Origin: Flavobacterium anseongense
GTDB taxonomy: Bacteria; Bacteroidota; Bacteroidia; Flavobacteriales; Flavobacteriaceae
NCBI RefSeq assembly: GCF_021608185.1
Contig: NZ_JAKIHN010000001.1
Location: forward strand, 124,001-188,000
Length of the DNA stretch: 64,000 bases
Direction: 5' to 3'
The translations under genes and the position numbers were made by a program. The notes below the pieces were generated by a model, which did not search any database, was not told the DNA's origin, and saw only the letters and a list, made by a program, of their open reading frames with translations. Position 1 is the first letter of the stretch; each line of letters starts with the position of its first letter. Positions 41,073 to 50,504 of this stretch are shown here, piece after piece.

Positions 41073-42467
41073 ATGATTATGAAACGATTATCAAGCTTAT
41101 TTTTGATTTCTTTATTGAGTGGTGCAACCACACTTGGTGCTTACAAATTATTTGTTGAAGAAAAGAACAGTCGCGATTCGATTGTAACAACAGCGTCAAA
41201 CAATTATGGCAGAACTGTTGGATTATCAGCCGAAGCAATTGATTTTACTGCAGCTGCAGAAAATACTGTTCACACTGTTGTTCACGTTAAAAATGTTTCT
41301 GTAAGAACTGTTTATAATCCAATGCTTCAATGGTTTTACGGAACCAATGGCGGTCAGCAACAAGAACAAGTAGGAACAGGTTCGGGCGTTATCATTTCGG
41401 AAGATGGTTATATCGTAACCAATAACCATGTAATCAAAGATGCTACTGAACTTGAAGTTACCCTTAACAACAACAAATCATACAAAGCAAAACTTATCGG
41501 AACAGATTCAAAAATGGATATTGCTTTGTTAAAAATCAATGCCGATGAAAAATTACCTTATTCTACGTTTGCCGATTCTGATCAGGTAAAAGTTGGCGAA
41601 TGGGTTTTGGCTGTTGGAAATCCATATAATCTTAATTCTACTGTTACCGCAGGAATTGTTTCGGCAAAAGCAAGAAATTTAGAAAATAACGGCATTCAAT
41701 CATTCATTCAAACCGATGCAGCTGTTAACCCTGGAAATTCTGGTGGCGCTTTGGTTAACACTCGTGGTGAATTGATTGGTATTAACACGATGATTTCTTC
41801 TCCGACAGGAAGTTATGCCGGTTATTCATTCGCCGTTCCATCAAATATTACCCGTAAAATTATTGAAGACATAATGGAATTCGGAAATGTACAACGTGGT
41901 ATTCTTGGCGTTGAAGGTGGTGAATTAAACAGTAAAGCTTCAAAAGAATTAGGTATAGATGACACCGAAGGTTTCTATATTAATAAAGTAACTAAAAACT
42001 CAGGTGCCGAAAAAGCAGGTTTGAAAAGAGGCGACATCATCAAAAAATTAGACAGCCAAAAAATTAACACCTTCTCTGAACTTTCAGGATACATTAGCAC
42101 TAAACGACCAAACGATAAAGTGCAGGTAACTTTCCTTAGAGACGGAGAAACTAAAACAGCATTGGTTACTTTAATCAAAAATGATGTTTTCACTACTGAA
42201 TTTAAAGGATTGGAATTAGAGAATATCGATGCTTCGGATAAGAAAAAGTTCAAAATTGGCTATGGTGTACGCATCAAAGAAATCAACAACGACAATTTGA
42301 GACCATATTATGATCAATTAAAAGGAGGCATTATTCTTTCGGTTGATAATGTGAAAGCTACTGATGTGGAAACTATTTCAAGCTTTTTAAATAAAAAAGA
42401 CGAAAATCAAAACATCAGCATTCAAATGCTTAACAAAATTGGGCAAATCATCCAAGTGATTTTATAA
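41073..42467 (+). CDS. HtrA/DegP-like periplasmic serine protease
   Basis: 464 residues (462 if from ATG 41079). N-terminal signal or anchor (LSSLFLISLLSGATTLGAY), trypsin-like domain with catalytic H119 (VTNNHV), D149 (KMDIALLKI) and S223 (NPGNSGGAL), then two PDZ domains (about 270-360, LGVEGGELNSKASKELGI to FLRDGETK; and 375-460). Degrades or refolds misfolded envelope proteins. Followed by a strong terminator, so probably monocistronic. Confidence 0.95.
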   Translation: MIMKRLSSLFLISLLSGATTLGAYKLFVEEKNSRDSIVTTASNNYGRTVGLSAEAIDFTAAAENTVHTVVHVKNVSVRTVYNPMLQWFYGTNGGQQQEQVGTGSGVIISEDGYIVTNNHVIKDATELEVTLNNNKSYKAKLIGTDSKMDIALLKINADEKLPYSTFADSDQVKVGEWVLAVGNPYNLNSTVTAGIVSAKARNLENNGIQSFIQTDAAVNPGNSGGALVNTRGELIGINTMISSPTGSYAGYSFAVPSNITRKIIEDIMEFGNVQRGILGVEGGELNSKASKELGIDDTEGFYINKVTKNSGAEKAGLKRGDIIKKLDSQKINTFSELSGYISTKRPNDKVQVTFLRDGETKTALVTLIKNDVFTTEFKGLELENIDASDKKKFKIGYGVRIKEINNDNLRPYYDQLKGGIILSVDNVKATDVETISSFLNKKDENQNISIQMLNKIGQIIQVIL

Positions 42468-42487
42468 GATTAAAAGGTTAATATTGA

Positions 42488-42523
42488 TTAAAACCAGTTC
42501 ATTATTTTGGACTGGTTTTTTTG
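42488..42523 (+). terminator. Terminator of the HtrA gene
   Basis: Stem AAACCAGTTC (42491-42500) and GGACTGGTTT (42509-42518), one G-U pair, followed by a T run. Confidence 0.85.
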
Positions 42524-42570
42524 TTTAAAAAAAAGTAGCGAAATCGTTTTCGTGGAAGACTTCTATTTTA

Positions 42571-42578
42571 TACTTTTG
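42571..42578 (+). promoter_or_regulatory. -7 element of the GAPDH gene
   Basis: TACTTTTG, exact TAnnTTTG, 68 nt before the start codon; TTTTCG at 42547-42552 may serve as a weak -33. Confidence 0.42.
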
Positions 42579-42646
42579 CGCAAAATTAAATCAGGATTCT
42601 GAAATGAATTCAGAATAAACACACAACTAAACACTTATTTATTTTT

Positions 42647-44095
42647 ATGGACAGTAACAAGTTATACGAGAAGGAATTATCTTTTCAGGCTGACAGACGT
42701 AAAGCAGGCGTTGAATTAATTAAAATTATCAGCGATTTGTGGTATGACAAATCAATCGAGTTGGTTCTTTTCAGAAATCAATTAATTGACAGAAACGTAA
42801 GCGACATTATCAACTTTCACGAATATGCCGGAGAGTTTGTTCAAAAACCAATCAACATTTTTGATTCTGTAGAAATTGCCCGTTCAATTCAAAATCTAGA
42901 TTTACCGCCATCCCGAATTGATATTGGAAAATTGACTTACGAGTACCATCTTGAAGATAATAAGTATCATGACAGTCGCGCTTTTGTTATTGACAAATTA
43001 AAAAATGCTAAAGATTTTAAAAACTTAAAACCAAAAGATGTTGTCTTGTATGGTTTTGGTAGAATTGGCCGATTGTTAGCTCGTGAAATGATGAGCAAAA
43101 TGGGCAAAGGACAGCAACTTCGTCTTCGTGCTATTGTAACCCGTGACCGAAATGATGCTTCCTCTTTAGAAAAAAGAGCTTCGTTATTACGTTATGATTC
43201 TGTTCACGGAGATTTCCAAGGTTCGGTTGAAGCCGATGCTGAAAACAATGCCTTAATCATTAACGGAACTACTGTTCATGTTATCACTGCTTCCGGTCCT
43301 GAAGAAATTGATTATACAAAATACGGAATCGAAGATGCGTTGTTGATTGATAACACCGGAGCTTTTACAACCGAAGAACAATTGAAACGTCATTTAACTT
43401 CAAAAGGAGTTAGCAAAGTATTACTGACAGCGCCAGGAAAAGGAGTTCCTAATATTGTTTACGGAGTAAATCACAACGATCATAATCCGGATAAAGTTGC
43501 TATTTTTTCTGCGGCTTCTTGTACAACCAATGCTATTACTCCGGTTTTAAAAGTGGTTGAAGATTCACTTGGTGTGGTAAAAGGTCATATTGAAACAATT
43601 CATGCCTATACCAATGACCAAAACTTGGTTGACAACATGCACAAAAAATACCGTCGTGGTCGTGCGGCAGCCTTAAATATGGTAATTACCGAAACCGGTG
43701 CGGGAACTGCTGTTGCCAAAGCACTTCCAAGTTTAGCCGGAAAATTAACTTCGAATGCTATTCGTGTTCCTGTGCCAAATGGTTCTTTAGTTGTCATGAA
43801 TTTAGAAGTTGGTAAAGTGACTTCAATTGAAGAAGTAAATAAAATCATGAAAGAATATGCTTTAGAAGGTGAGCTGGTAGAACAAATCAGGTATTCTTTG
43901 AACAACGAACTGGTTTCTTCAGATATTGTTGGCACAGCACAACCTTCGATTTATGATAGTAACGCTACTATCGTTTCGGGTGATGGAAAAAATATCGTGC
44001 TTTATGTTTGGTATGATAATGAATATGGATACAGCCATCAGGTGATTCGTTTGGCAAAATATATAGCAAAAGTAAGACGCTATACTTATTATTAA
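42647..44095 (+). CDS. gap: Glyceraldehyde-3-phosphate dehydrogenase, long form
   Basis: 482 residues. The Rossmann NAD-binding domain starts only near residue 128 (DVVLYGFGRIGRLLAREMM), after an unusual N-terminal region of about 125 residues (ELSFQADRRKAGVELIKIISDLWYDKSIELVLFR...). Catalytic Cys in SAASCTTNAITP, and TGAGTAVAKALPSLAGKL and WYDNEYGYSHQVIRL are standard. The extended form is a known GAPDH class, sometimes assigned gluconeogenic or NADP use; cofactor preference is not readable here. Flanked by its own promoter and terminator. Confidence 0.93.
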   Translation: MDSNKLYEKELSFQADRRKAGVELIKIISDLWYDKSIELVLFRNQLIDRNVSDIINFHEYAGEFVQKPINIFDSVEIARSIQNLDLPPSRIDIGKLTYEYHLEDNKYHDSRAFVIDKLKNAKDFKNLKPKDVVLYGFGRIGRLLAREMMSKMGKGQQLRLRAIVTRDRNDASSLEKRASLLRYDSVHGDFQGSVEADAENNALIINGTTVHVITASGPEEIDYTKYGIEDALLIDNTGAFTTEEQLKRHLTSKGVSKVLLTAPGKGVPNIVYGVNHNDHNPDKVAIFSAASCTTNAITPVLKVVEDSLGVVKGHIETIHAYTNDQNLVDNMHKKYRRGRAAALNMVITETGAGTAVAKALPSLAGKLTSNAIRVPVPNGSLVVMNLEVGKVTSIEEVNKIMKEYALEGELVEQIRYSLNNELVSSDIVGTAQPSIYDSNATIVSGDGKNIVLYVWYDNEYGYSHQVIRLAKYIAKVRRYTYY

Positions 44096-44120
44096 TAGTT
44101 ATTAATTCAGTAGGGTAAAG

Positions 44121-44159
44121 TCCGTTTGGTTTGTTTTAAACTAAACGGATTTTTTTTTG
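44121..44159 (+). terminator. Terminator of the GAPDH gene
   Basis: Stem TCCGTTTGGTT (44121-44131) with AACTAAACGGA (ending 44149), one G-U pair, followed by a run of T. Confidence 0.85.
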
Positions 44160-44248
44160 TTTTGAACATTATTTGTTAATAAATGTATTTTGTATCAAAT
44201 TAATTATTATTTTTCGCCCCTAATTTACCCCCAAATAAATTATAACTT

Positions 44249-44620
44249 ATGAAGAAAGTGTTTTTTAGTCTACTGATTATGAGTTGTTTTGCCTTTAGTG
44301 AAGGTGATCCAAAAGTAGAAACTTATAGTTATGGCCACAACGGAATGGAGTTTGTGGCGCGTTCCGCAGAAGGAATGATTATCGTAAGCACCTACAATTC
44401 CAAAATGACAATTCGTCAAGACATTGCTTATAAAATTTACCAATTATATGCTAATGATAGACTGACAAGTGGACCAAAAACGACCATTTGTGGAGATGAA
44501 GCTGATGTGACTGGAAAGTGTGTAATCAGAAAAAAAGACAACCTTGTTTCCTTAGACTTTTATTACGAGTTGGTAGAATGGAAATCAGGATTAAAAGAAA
44601 TTTATAAAAAGAAAAAGTAG
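44249..44620 (+). CDS. Hypothetical secreted protein, 123 aa
   Basis: Not recognised. N-terminal hydrophobic stretch (KKVFFSLLIMSCFAFS) looks like a signal peptide, possibly a lipoprotein signal, since a Cys sits at position 13. The mature part is small, mixed alpha/beta in appearance, with two Cys (TICGDEADVTGKCVI) that could form a disulfide, and a Lys-rich end (KEIYKKKK). Bounded on both sides by terminators, so it is a single-gene unit. No neighbour suggests a function. Confidence 0.75.
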   Translation: MKKVFFSLLIMSCFAFSEGDPKVETYSYGHNGMEFVARSAEGMIIVSTYNSKMTIRQDIAYKIYQLYANDRLTSGPKTTICGDEADVTGKCVIRKKDNLVSLDFYYELVEWKSGLKEIYKKKK

Positions 44621-44658
44621 ATAAAAAAAATGCTCAACAAATGTTGAGCATTTTTTTA
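44621..44658. terminator. Bidirectional terminator between the 123-aa protein and aconitase
   Basis: Perfect stem TGCTCAACA (44631-44639) and TGTTGAGCA (44642-44650), 2-nt loop (probably opened to four), A run before and T run after. Confidence 0.88.
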
Positions 44659-44675
44659 TAAATCTATCTTAAGAA

Positions 44676-46940
44676 TTAAGCTTTTCCGGCTGCAATAAGG
44701 TTCAGCGCAGAACCAGCTACATACCAACCTATTTGACTATCGTTGTATGTATGATTCGCCAAGATTACATCTTTCGAACCATCAGCATGAACAAATTCTA
44801 ATGACAATGGTTTGCCCGGAGCAAATTCGGTTAAGTCTAGGAAATTTATAGTATCGTTCTCCTGAATTTTATCATAATCTGCTTCGTTAGCAAATGTCAA
44901 CGCTAACATTCCTTGTTTCTTCAAATTCGTTTCGTGAATACGTGCAAACGATTTTACCAAAACAGCTTTTACTCCCAAAAATCTTGGTTCCATGGCAGCA
45001 TGTTCTCTTGAAGACCCTTCCCCATAATTATGATCACCAACAACAATTGTTGGAACTCCAGCTGCTTTGTATGCTCTTTGCACCGCTGGAACTGCATCGT
45101 ATGCGCCGGTTAATTGGTTTTTAACTTTATTCGCTTCCTGATTGAAAGCATTCACTGCACCAATCAACATATTATTAGAAATATTATCTAAATGCCCACG
45201 GAAACGCAACCATGGTCCAGCCATAGAAATATGATCTGTCGTACATTTTCCGAAAGCTTTGATAAGTAATTTAGCTCCCGATATATTCTTTCCGTCCCAA
45301 GCATCAAATGGTGCTAGCAATTGTAATCTGTCTGAAGTTGGGGAAACCACAACTTGTATGTTGCTTCCATCTGCTGCCGGAGCTTGAAAACCTGCATCTT
45401 CAACATCAAATCCTCTTTTTGGCAACTCATCCCCGTGTGGTGGATTTAGTTTTACTGCTTCACCATTGTCATTCAATAAAGTGTCCGTAATTGGATTAAA
45501 ACTCAAATCTCCCGAAATTGCTAAAGCAGCAACCATTTCCGGTGACGTTACAAAAGCATGTGTATTTGGATTTCCATCGGCACGTTTAGAGAAGTTTCTA
45601 TTGAATGAATGCACGATAGTATTTTTTTCCTGTTTATCAGCACCAGCTCTATCCCATTGTCCTATACATGGACCACATGCGTTGGTAAACACTTTGGTTC
45701 CCATTTTCTCAAAAGTAGCAATGATGCCATCTCTTTCGATAGTATATCTGATTTGTTCCGAACCTGGATTGATTCCGAATTCTGCTTTTGGAGTGATTCC
45801 GTGAGCGACAGCTTGTTCTACAATTGATGCGGCACGTGCCATATCTTCGTATGATGAATTGGTACAAGAACCGATTAATCCCCATTCAATTTTTAATGGC
45901 CAACCGTTAGCAGCAGCTTCCTCTTTCATTTTTGAAACCGGAGTTCCTCTGTCTGGCGTAAATGGTCCGTTGATGTGTGGTTCTAATTCTGATAAATTGA
46001 TTTCGATAACCTGATCAAAATATTGTTCCGGATTTGCATACACTTCAGCATCACCAGTTAAATAATCAGCTACTTTATCTGCAGCATCCACAATATCTTG
46101 TCTATCGGTCGCAGCCAAATACCTTCTCATTGAATCATCGTAACCAAAAGTTGAAGTTGTTGCTCCAATTTCGGCACCCATATTACAGATAGTTCCTTTT
46201 CCTGTACAAGACATATTGGTTGCGCCTTCACCAAAGTATTCAACTATAGCTCCGGTTCCACCTTTTACGGTAAGGATGTCTGCAACCTTTAAAATTACAT
46301 CTTTTGGCGCAGTCCAACCATTTAATTTTCCGGTCAATTTTACTCCGATTAGTTTTGGAAATTTTAATTCCCATGACATGCCCGACATTACATCAACAGC
46401 ATCAGCACCACCAACACCAATAGCTAACATTCCTAATCCACCGGCATTTACTGTATGTGAATCTGTTCCAATCATCATTCCACCCGGAAATGCATAGTTT
46501 TCTAAAACGATTTGGTGAATAATTCCTGAACCTGGTTTCCAAAAACCAATTCCATACTTATTTGATACTGAAGAAAGAAAATCGAAAACTTCTTTAGATT
46601 GTGAATTGGCAACAGCTAAATCGGTAGTAGCACCAACTTTTGCCTGAATTAAGTGGTCACAGTGAACGGTTGTTGGAACCGCAACTGTCTTTTTTCCGGC
46701 GTGCATGAATTGCAATAATGCCATTTGTGCGGTTGCGTCTTGACAAGCAACTCTATCGGGAGCAAAATCAACATAATCCTTTCCGCGGGAAAAAGCTTGT
46801 GTTGGATTTCCTTCCCATAAATGTGAGTATAAAATCTTTTCAGAAAGTGTCAATGGACGACCAACTAACTCACGCGCTTTGTCTACACGCTCTGCCATTG
46901 TTCCATAAACTTTTTTAATCATTTCAATATCAAAAGCCAT
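44676..46940 (-). CDS. acn: Aconitate hydratase
   Basis: Citrate to isocitrate in the TCA cycle, [4Fe-4S] enzyme. 754 residues, of the mitochondrial aconitase type (shorter than AcnA or AcnB). Evidence: [49 protein letters not shown], and the cluster Cys residues in [14 protein letters not shown] and [14 protein letters not shown]. Swivel domain near the C-terminus: [39 protein letters not shown]. Monocistronic, with a promoter about 30 nt upstream and a strong terminator. Confidence 0.96.
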   Translation of the reverse strand: MAFDIEMIKKVYGTMAERVDKARELVGRPLTLSEKILYSHLWEGNPTQAFSRGKDYVDFAPDRVACQDATAQMALLQFMHAGKKTVAVPTTVHCDHLIQAKVGATTDLAVANSQSKEVFDFLSSVSNKYGIGFWKPGSGIIHQIVLENYAFPGGMMIGTDSHTVNAGGLGMLAIGVGGADAVDVMSGMSWELKFPKLIGVKLTGKLNGWTAPKDVILKVADILTVKGGTGAIVEYFGEGATNMSCTGKGTICNMGAEIGATTSTFGYDDSMRRYLAATDRQDIVDAADKVADYLTGDAEVYANPEQYFDQVIEINLSELEPHINGPFTPDRGTPVSKMKEEAAANGWPLKIEWGLIGSCTNSSYEDMARAASIVEQAVAHGITPKAEFGINPGSEQIRYTIERDGIIATFEKMGTKVFTNACGPCIGQWDRAGADKQEKNTIVHSFNRNFSKRADGNPNTHAFVTSPEMVAALAISGDLSFNPITDTLLNDNGEAVKLNPPHGDELPKRGFDVEDAGFQAPAADGSNIQVVVSPTSDRLQLLAPFDAWDGKNISGAKLLIKAFGKCTTDHISMAGPWLRFRGHLDNISNNMLIGAVNAFNQEANKVKNQLTGAYDAVPAVQRAYKAAGVPTIVVGDHNYGEGSSREHAAMEPRFLGVKAVLVKSFARIHETNLKKQGMLALTFANEADYDKIQENDTINFLDLTEFAPGKPLSLEFVHADGSKDVILANHTYNDSQIGWYVAGSALNLIAAGKA

Positions 46941-46968
46941 AGTGTATTGGGTTTAATTATTTGCAGGG

Positions 46969-46976
46969 CAAATTTA
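46969..46976 (-). promoter_or_regulatory. -7 element of acn
   Basis: Minus strand TAAATTTG, exact consensus, 28 nt upstream of the start codon. -33 region is only a T-rich match. Confidence 0.45.
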
Positions 46977-47105
46977 CGAAAACGATGTACGTCTAAAAAG
47001 TTTTTAATAAAATATATTGATTTCGAATGCTATTTTGCGAAATGATAATTTTTGCTATAGCTTTTTTACAAATACTTTAATGAAAGTAGCGTAAAATGAA
47101 TATTC

Positions 47106-48215
47106 TTAATTCTTATCCCTTAAATTCATCATCGGTTTTTCATAAAAACGGTAAAAAAGATAGCTTACAAAAACTGTCATCGAGAGATAAAATGCTGTTA
47201 TCAAGTGAAGTTGCACTAAAGAGGTTGTCTCTTTATCAACAAACAACATCAATAACTGCATGATTACACTATAGTGAAGCAGATAAATTGAATAGGAAAT
47301 TTTACTGATAAATTCTATTGGTCTTTTTACAAGCTGCATTGACGTTTCCATTTGAGAAAATAAAGGAACAAAAAAAGCAATAGAAAATGATGCTAACGGA
47401 AGATAGACTACATTCCAGACAAATGGAAATGTCTCCGGAAGAATCCGTAAAATCCCCATTCCGAAATACATAAACATCATAATTATACCGCCAATAAAGG
47501 CAAATGAATATTTGAACTTGCTCCAGTTTTTTTCATAATTAATACTAATCCAACTGCATAAAACGCCCATAAAAATAGCATCCAATCGGTAAATCATAAC
47601 CGATTTCAGCGAGACATTCCACTCATCAAGCGTGGTAGTTTGTGTATTGATTTGGTAGGCAATTTTAAATCCAATAAATAACGTTATCAATGACAATACA
47701 ATTACAAAAAAGAAACGGTTTTTGTTTTTTGGTTTAAATAAAAATGACAATGCTAGAAGCGAAATCGGCAAAACTATATAAGCCCATTCTTCAACGGATA
47801 AGCTCCACGATTCAGGGAAGAAAGTTGACATTTTGGAGAAGCCATTTTGGAGAAAAACAAAATACAATCCCAATTTAGGCATTGAATAGCCTAATGAAGT
47901 TGTAATTATTATATTGATAATCAGTATCAGAAAATAATTGGGCAATGTTCGAAACCATCTTCTTTTAAGGAAATACAAAGCGCTTTTTATGGTGTAATCA
48001 TCCTTGATGTAAATGCCGTATAATATTCTTCCAATCAAAAAACCGCTTAAGACAAAGAAGAACTCAACGCCTAAAAATCCGAATAGCGCGAAAAGCTGCC
48101 TAATTATTCCGTCATCCGGATTATAAATCCAAAGTATATGCGAACACAAAACCATGCAAATCGCCATGGCTCGCATTAAATCTAATCCAAAAACTCTGGG
48201 GTTGTTATTTGTCAT
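47106..48215 (-). CDS. Acyltransferase 3 family membrane protein (copy 2)
   Basis: 369 residues, about ten hydrophobic segments. Family start RVFGLDLMRAMAICMVLCSHILWIY contains the conserved R and catalytic-candidate His; GFLGVEFFFVLSGFLIGRILY, then FPESWSLSVEEWAYIVLPI, follow as in OatA/NodX-type O-acyltransferases. These modify polysaccharide or lipid hydroxyls with acyl groups at the inner membrane. It overlaps the paralogue upstream by 11 bp, so it is cotranslated. Sequence order matches the paralogue throughout, indicating tandem duplication. Confidence 0.88.
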   Translation of the reverse strand: MTNNNPRVFGLDLMRAMAICMVLCSHILWIYNPDDGIIRQLFALFGFLGVEFFFVLSGFLIGRILYGIYIKDDYTIKSALYFLKRRWFRTLPNYFLILIINIIITTSLGYSMPKLGLYFVFLQNGFSKMSTFFPESWSLSVEEWAYIVLPISLLALSFLFKPKNKNRFFFVIVLSLITLFIGFKIAYQINTQTTTLDEWNVSLKSVMIYRLDAIFMGVLCSWISINYEKNWSKFKYSFAFIGGIIMMFMYFGMGILRILPETFPFVWNVVYLPLASFSIAFFVPLFSQMETSMQLVKRPIEFISKISYSIYLLHYSVIMQLLMLFVDKETTSLVQLHLITAFYLSMTVFVSYLFYRFYEKPMMNLRDKN

Positions 48216-49341
48216 TCAACTTTAAATTTTTAGCTCTGAATTCGTTAATTGGTTTTTCGAAATAGGTGTAAAAAAGATAGCTCAACCCAACTGTAATTGA
48301 CACATAAAAGAAAGCAAAAATATTCAATTGCCATAAACCTAAATCAGTAGTATCGATAAAATATTTCATCAGAAAAAGTACAATACTGTAATGCACTAAA
48401 TAAATGGAATAGGCAATATTGCAAATAAAAGTAATGCCACTTCCAATGTTTTTTGATGGTGTTTCCCAACTCAATAAAAATGGAACAAACATGCAAATAG
48501 CTATTGAAAGTAATGGCAAACATAAAATATTCCAAAACCAGGATGCATTGGTTAACCTTAATTTAAATACTATTATACACAAGAACAATGTTATGAAAAT
48601 TAAAATCCCAACTGCAAAAAACAGCTTTCGTTTTGATATTATAAATTCCTTATAATTTTGATAGAAATAGCCCAAAAGCACTCCAATCAAAACTGAATCA
48701 ATTCTATAAATCACAACCGCGCGAATATCAAAACTCCATTTTGTCAATGACAAATTAGTAGAATGAATGTCATAATATAATTTTGAAAGAAGTGTAAAAG
48801 CAATAAGCCCAACAACAACCGTTAAAAATAAAACCTGTTTAGAAGCTTTAGTGAATGACTTTGAAATAGCTAACAATAAAATGACCACGAAAATGTACCC
48901 CATTTCTTTGACAGGTAAACTCCATGATTCAGGAAAAAAAGCCGGAACAGGAGAACTAAAATTTTGTATCAATAAAGGATATTTCCAAACTTCGGAAACA
49001 GAAAAACCAAACAACAAATAAATAATCGTGATTATGAGAATGACCAAATAATAGCTTGGCAAAACCCGCATTAACCTTCTCGATACAAATAAACCGGCAT
49101 CTTTTAGGGTGTAATTTTCATGAAGAAACTGTTTGTAAAGAATGCCTCCAATCAAAAATCCACTCAGGACAATGAATAATTCGACACCTAAAAAACCACT
49201 TGCATCCTGTAATTTTCCCAGAATTCCGGTCGAATTATAAATCCATGAAGAATGTGAAAACAATAGTAGACTTATAGAAAGTGCTCTTAAAAAATCTAAT
49301 CCGAAAAATCTTTTTGGACTTATTTGTTTTCTATCGTTCAT
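48205..49341 (-). CDS. Acyltransferase 3 family membrane protein (copy 1)
   Basis: 378 residues from ATG 49341 (MNDRKQISPKRFFGLDFLRA); an upstream in-frame start at 49377 would collide with the divergent gene and adds no conserved sequence. Same layout as the downstream copy: LRALSISLLLFSHSSWIY, GFLGVELFIVLSGFLIGGILY, FPESWSLPVKEMGYIFVVI. In the last motif, VEEW of copy 2 is VKEM here, which may matter for catalysis. First gene of a two-gene unit and divergent from the monooxygenase-like gene with only 23 bp between start codons. Confidence 0.87.
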   Translation of the reverse strand: MNDRKQISPKRFFGLDFLRALSISLLLFSHSSWIYNSTGILGKLQDASGFLGVELFIVLSGFLIGGILYKQFLHENYTLKDAGLFVSRRLMRVLPSYYLVILIITIIYLLFGFSVSEVWKYPLLIQNFSSPVPAFFPESWSLPVKEMGYIFVVILLLAISKSFTKASKQVLFLTVVVGLIAFTLLSKLYYDIHSTNLSLTKWSFDIRAVVIYRIDSVLIGVLLGYFYQNYKEFIISKRKLFFAVGILIFITLFLCIIVFKLRLTNASWFWNILCLPLLSIAICMFVPFLLSWETPSKNIGSGITFICNIAYSIYLVHYSIVLFLMKYFIDTTDLGLWQLNIFAFFYVSITVGLSYLFYTYFEKPINEFRAKNLKLNDK

Positions 49342-49350
49342 ATAAAAATG

Positions 49351-49358
49351 TAAATTTG
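49351..49358 (+). promoter_or_regulatory. -7 element of the monooxygenase-like gene
   Basis: TAAATTTG, exact consensus, ending six bases before ATG 49365. A TTG lies 24 nt upstream. The predicted transcript start coincides with the start codon. Confidence 0.45.
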
Positions 49359-49364
49359 ACATCG

Positions 49365-50504
49365 ATGAGAAAATCAAAGATATATAAAATTTTAGGAGTT
49401 CTAATTTTGCTGGGCATTATTGGCGGTGGAATTTGGTATTGGCAATTGCCCACGCGTCACAAAGCCATTGCAAAATCATTTTTGTTTGAAAAATTAGGCA
49501 TCGTAAATCCAAATTGGAAGGTTGAAAACAAATCGGAAACCTATAAAATGATTTCGCCTGAGTTTTATATTGATGGTATTTACAAATCGATGGAAGGGCC
49601 GAAAGCTTCGAATTACGTACAACTTTCTCAAGATTCGACTGTCCTTTGGCTAACCGGATTTCAGGTCAAAGCATTAGATTCGAAAACATTAAAGTCTATT
49701 TCAAAAGATTTTATTTGCCATACCAATGTCGATTTTAATGATGTGAAATACTATAGTTCTTTTCATTTAAACAAAAGAATTGGGAAGCAATATCCAAGAC
49801 TTACATCACTTTCGCATGGCATGGAAAATTTTAGTTTTCCTGCCGGTTATGGTGTTCCGATGAAGGGAAACGAATTTTTGTATGTAACGACACAATCTTT
49901 AAATCACAATCTTCCGGATGCCAATTTTTGGATCCGTCATGAAGTGGACATAAACTATTCACGGGAGAAAAATTTGAAACCACTGATGAGCCGAACAGCT
50001 TTTATCATGCTTCCGTTTAACGAATCCAACCCCTATAAATCGCCTTTAGATCCAGGTACTAATCAATGCATTCCGGTCGAAACCAAGAACCATACGTATG
50101 ATGATGGAAATGGCCATAAACTTTCAGGTCATTGGGTAATTCCGACTGGAAAAAACACTTATAGAAGTTCCGTAAACAATCAATTGGGAATTCAGGACAG
50201 TTTGCGTTTGCATGCAGCTGCGATTCACGTCCATCCGTTTGCAACCAAAATTTCATTGTATGACAAAACGAAAAACAAAGCTATTTTCAGCAGCAAAATT
50301 GTGAATCACAAAGGAAAAATTGGTTTGACCAGTATTGACCCTTTTTCATCTGTAGAAGGCATTTGGCTGTACAAAAATCATGAGTACGAAATTGTATTGG
50401 ATGTTGACAACACAACCCAAATCAGTCAGGACATGATGGGAAGTATGTTTTTGTTTTTCTACGACAAAGAGTTGGATGACTTACTTCAGAAAGGATTAAA
50501 GTAA
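49365..50504 (+). CDS. Membrane-anchored protein resembling copper type II monooxygenases
   Basis: 379 residues from ATG 49365; the frame extends to 49281, but that region overlaps the divergent acyltransferase gene. One N-terminal membrane segment (YKILGVLILLGIIGGGIWYW), rest extracytoplasmic and beta-rich. The C-terminal half recalls the C-domain of peptidylglycine monooxygenase-like proteins: HxH at 288-290 (IHVHPFATKISLYD) and a Met-containing end (DMMGSMFLFFYD, M357/358/361), with charge and spacing similar to the CuM ligands. The N-terminal half has H119 and H151 but no HH pair. This is a pattern-level inference; an alternative is a non-enzymatic relative. Confidence 0.6.
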   Translation: MRKSKIYKILGVLILLGIIGGGIWYWQLPTRHKAIAKSFLFEKLGIVNPNWKVENKSETYKMISPEFYIDGIYKSMEGPKASNYVQLSQDSTVLWLTGFQVKALDSKTLKSISKDFICHTNVDFNDVKYYSSFHLNKRIGKQYPRLTSLSHGMENFSFPAGYGVPMKGNEFLYVTTQSLNHNLPDANFWIRHEVDINYSREKNLKPLMSRTAFIMLPFNESNPYKSPLDPGTNQCIPVETKNHTYDDGNGHKLSGHWVIPTGKNTYRSSVNNQLGIQDSLRLHAAAIHVHPFATKISLYDKTKNKAIFSSKIVNHKGKIGLTSIDPFSSVEGIWLYKNHEYEIVLDVDNTTQISQDMMGSMFLFFYDKELDDLLQKGLK

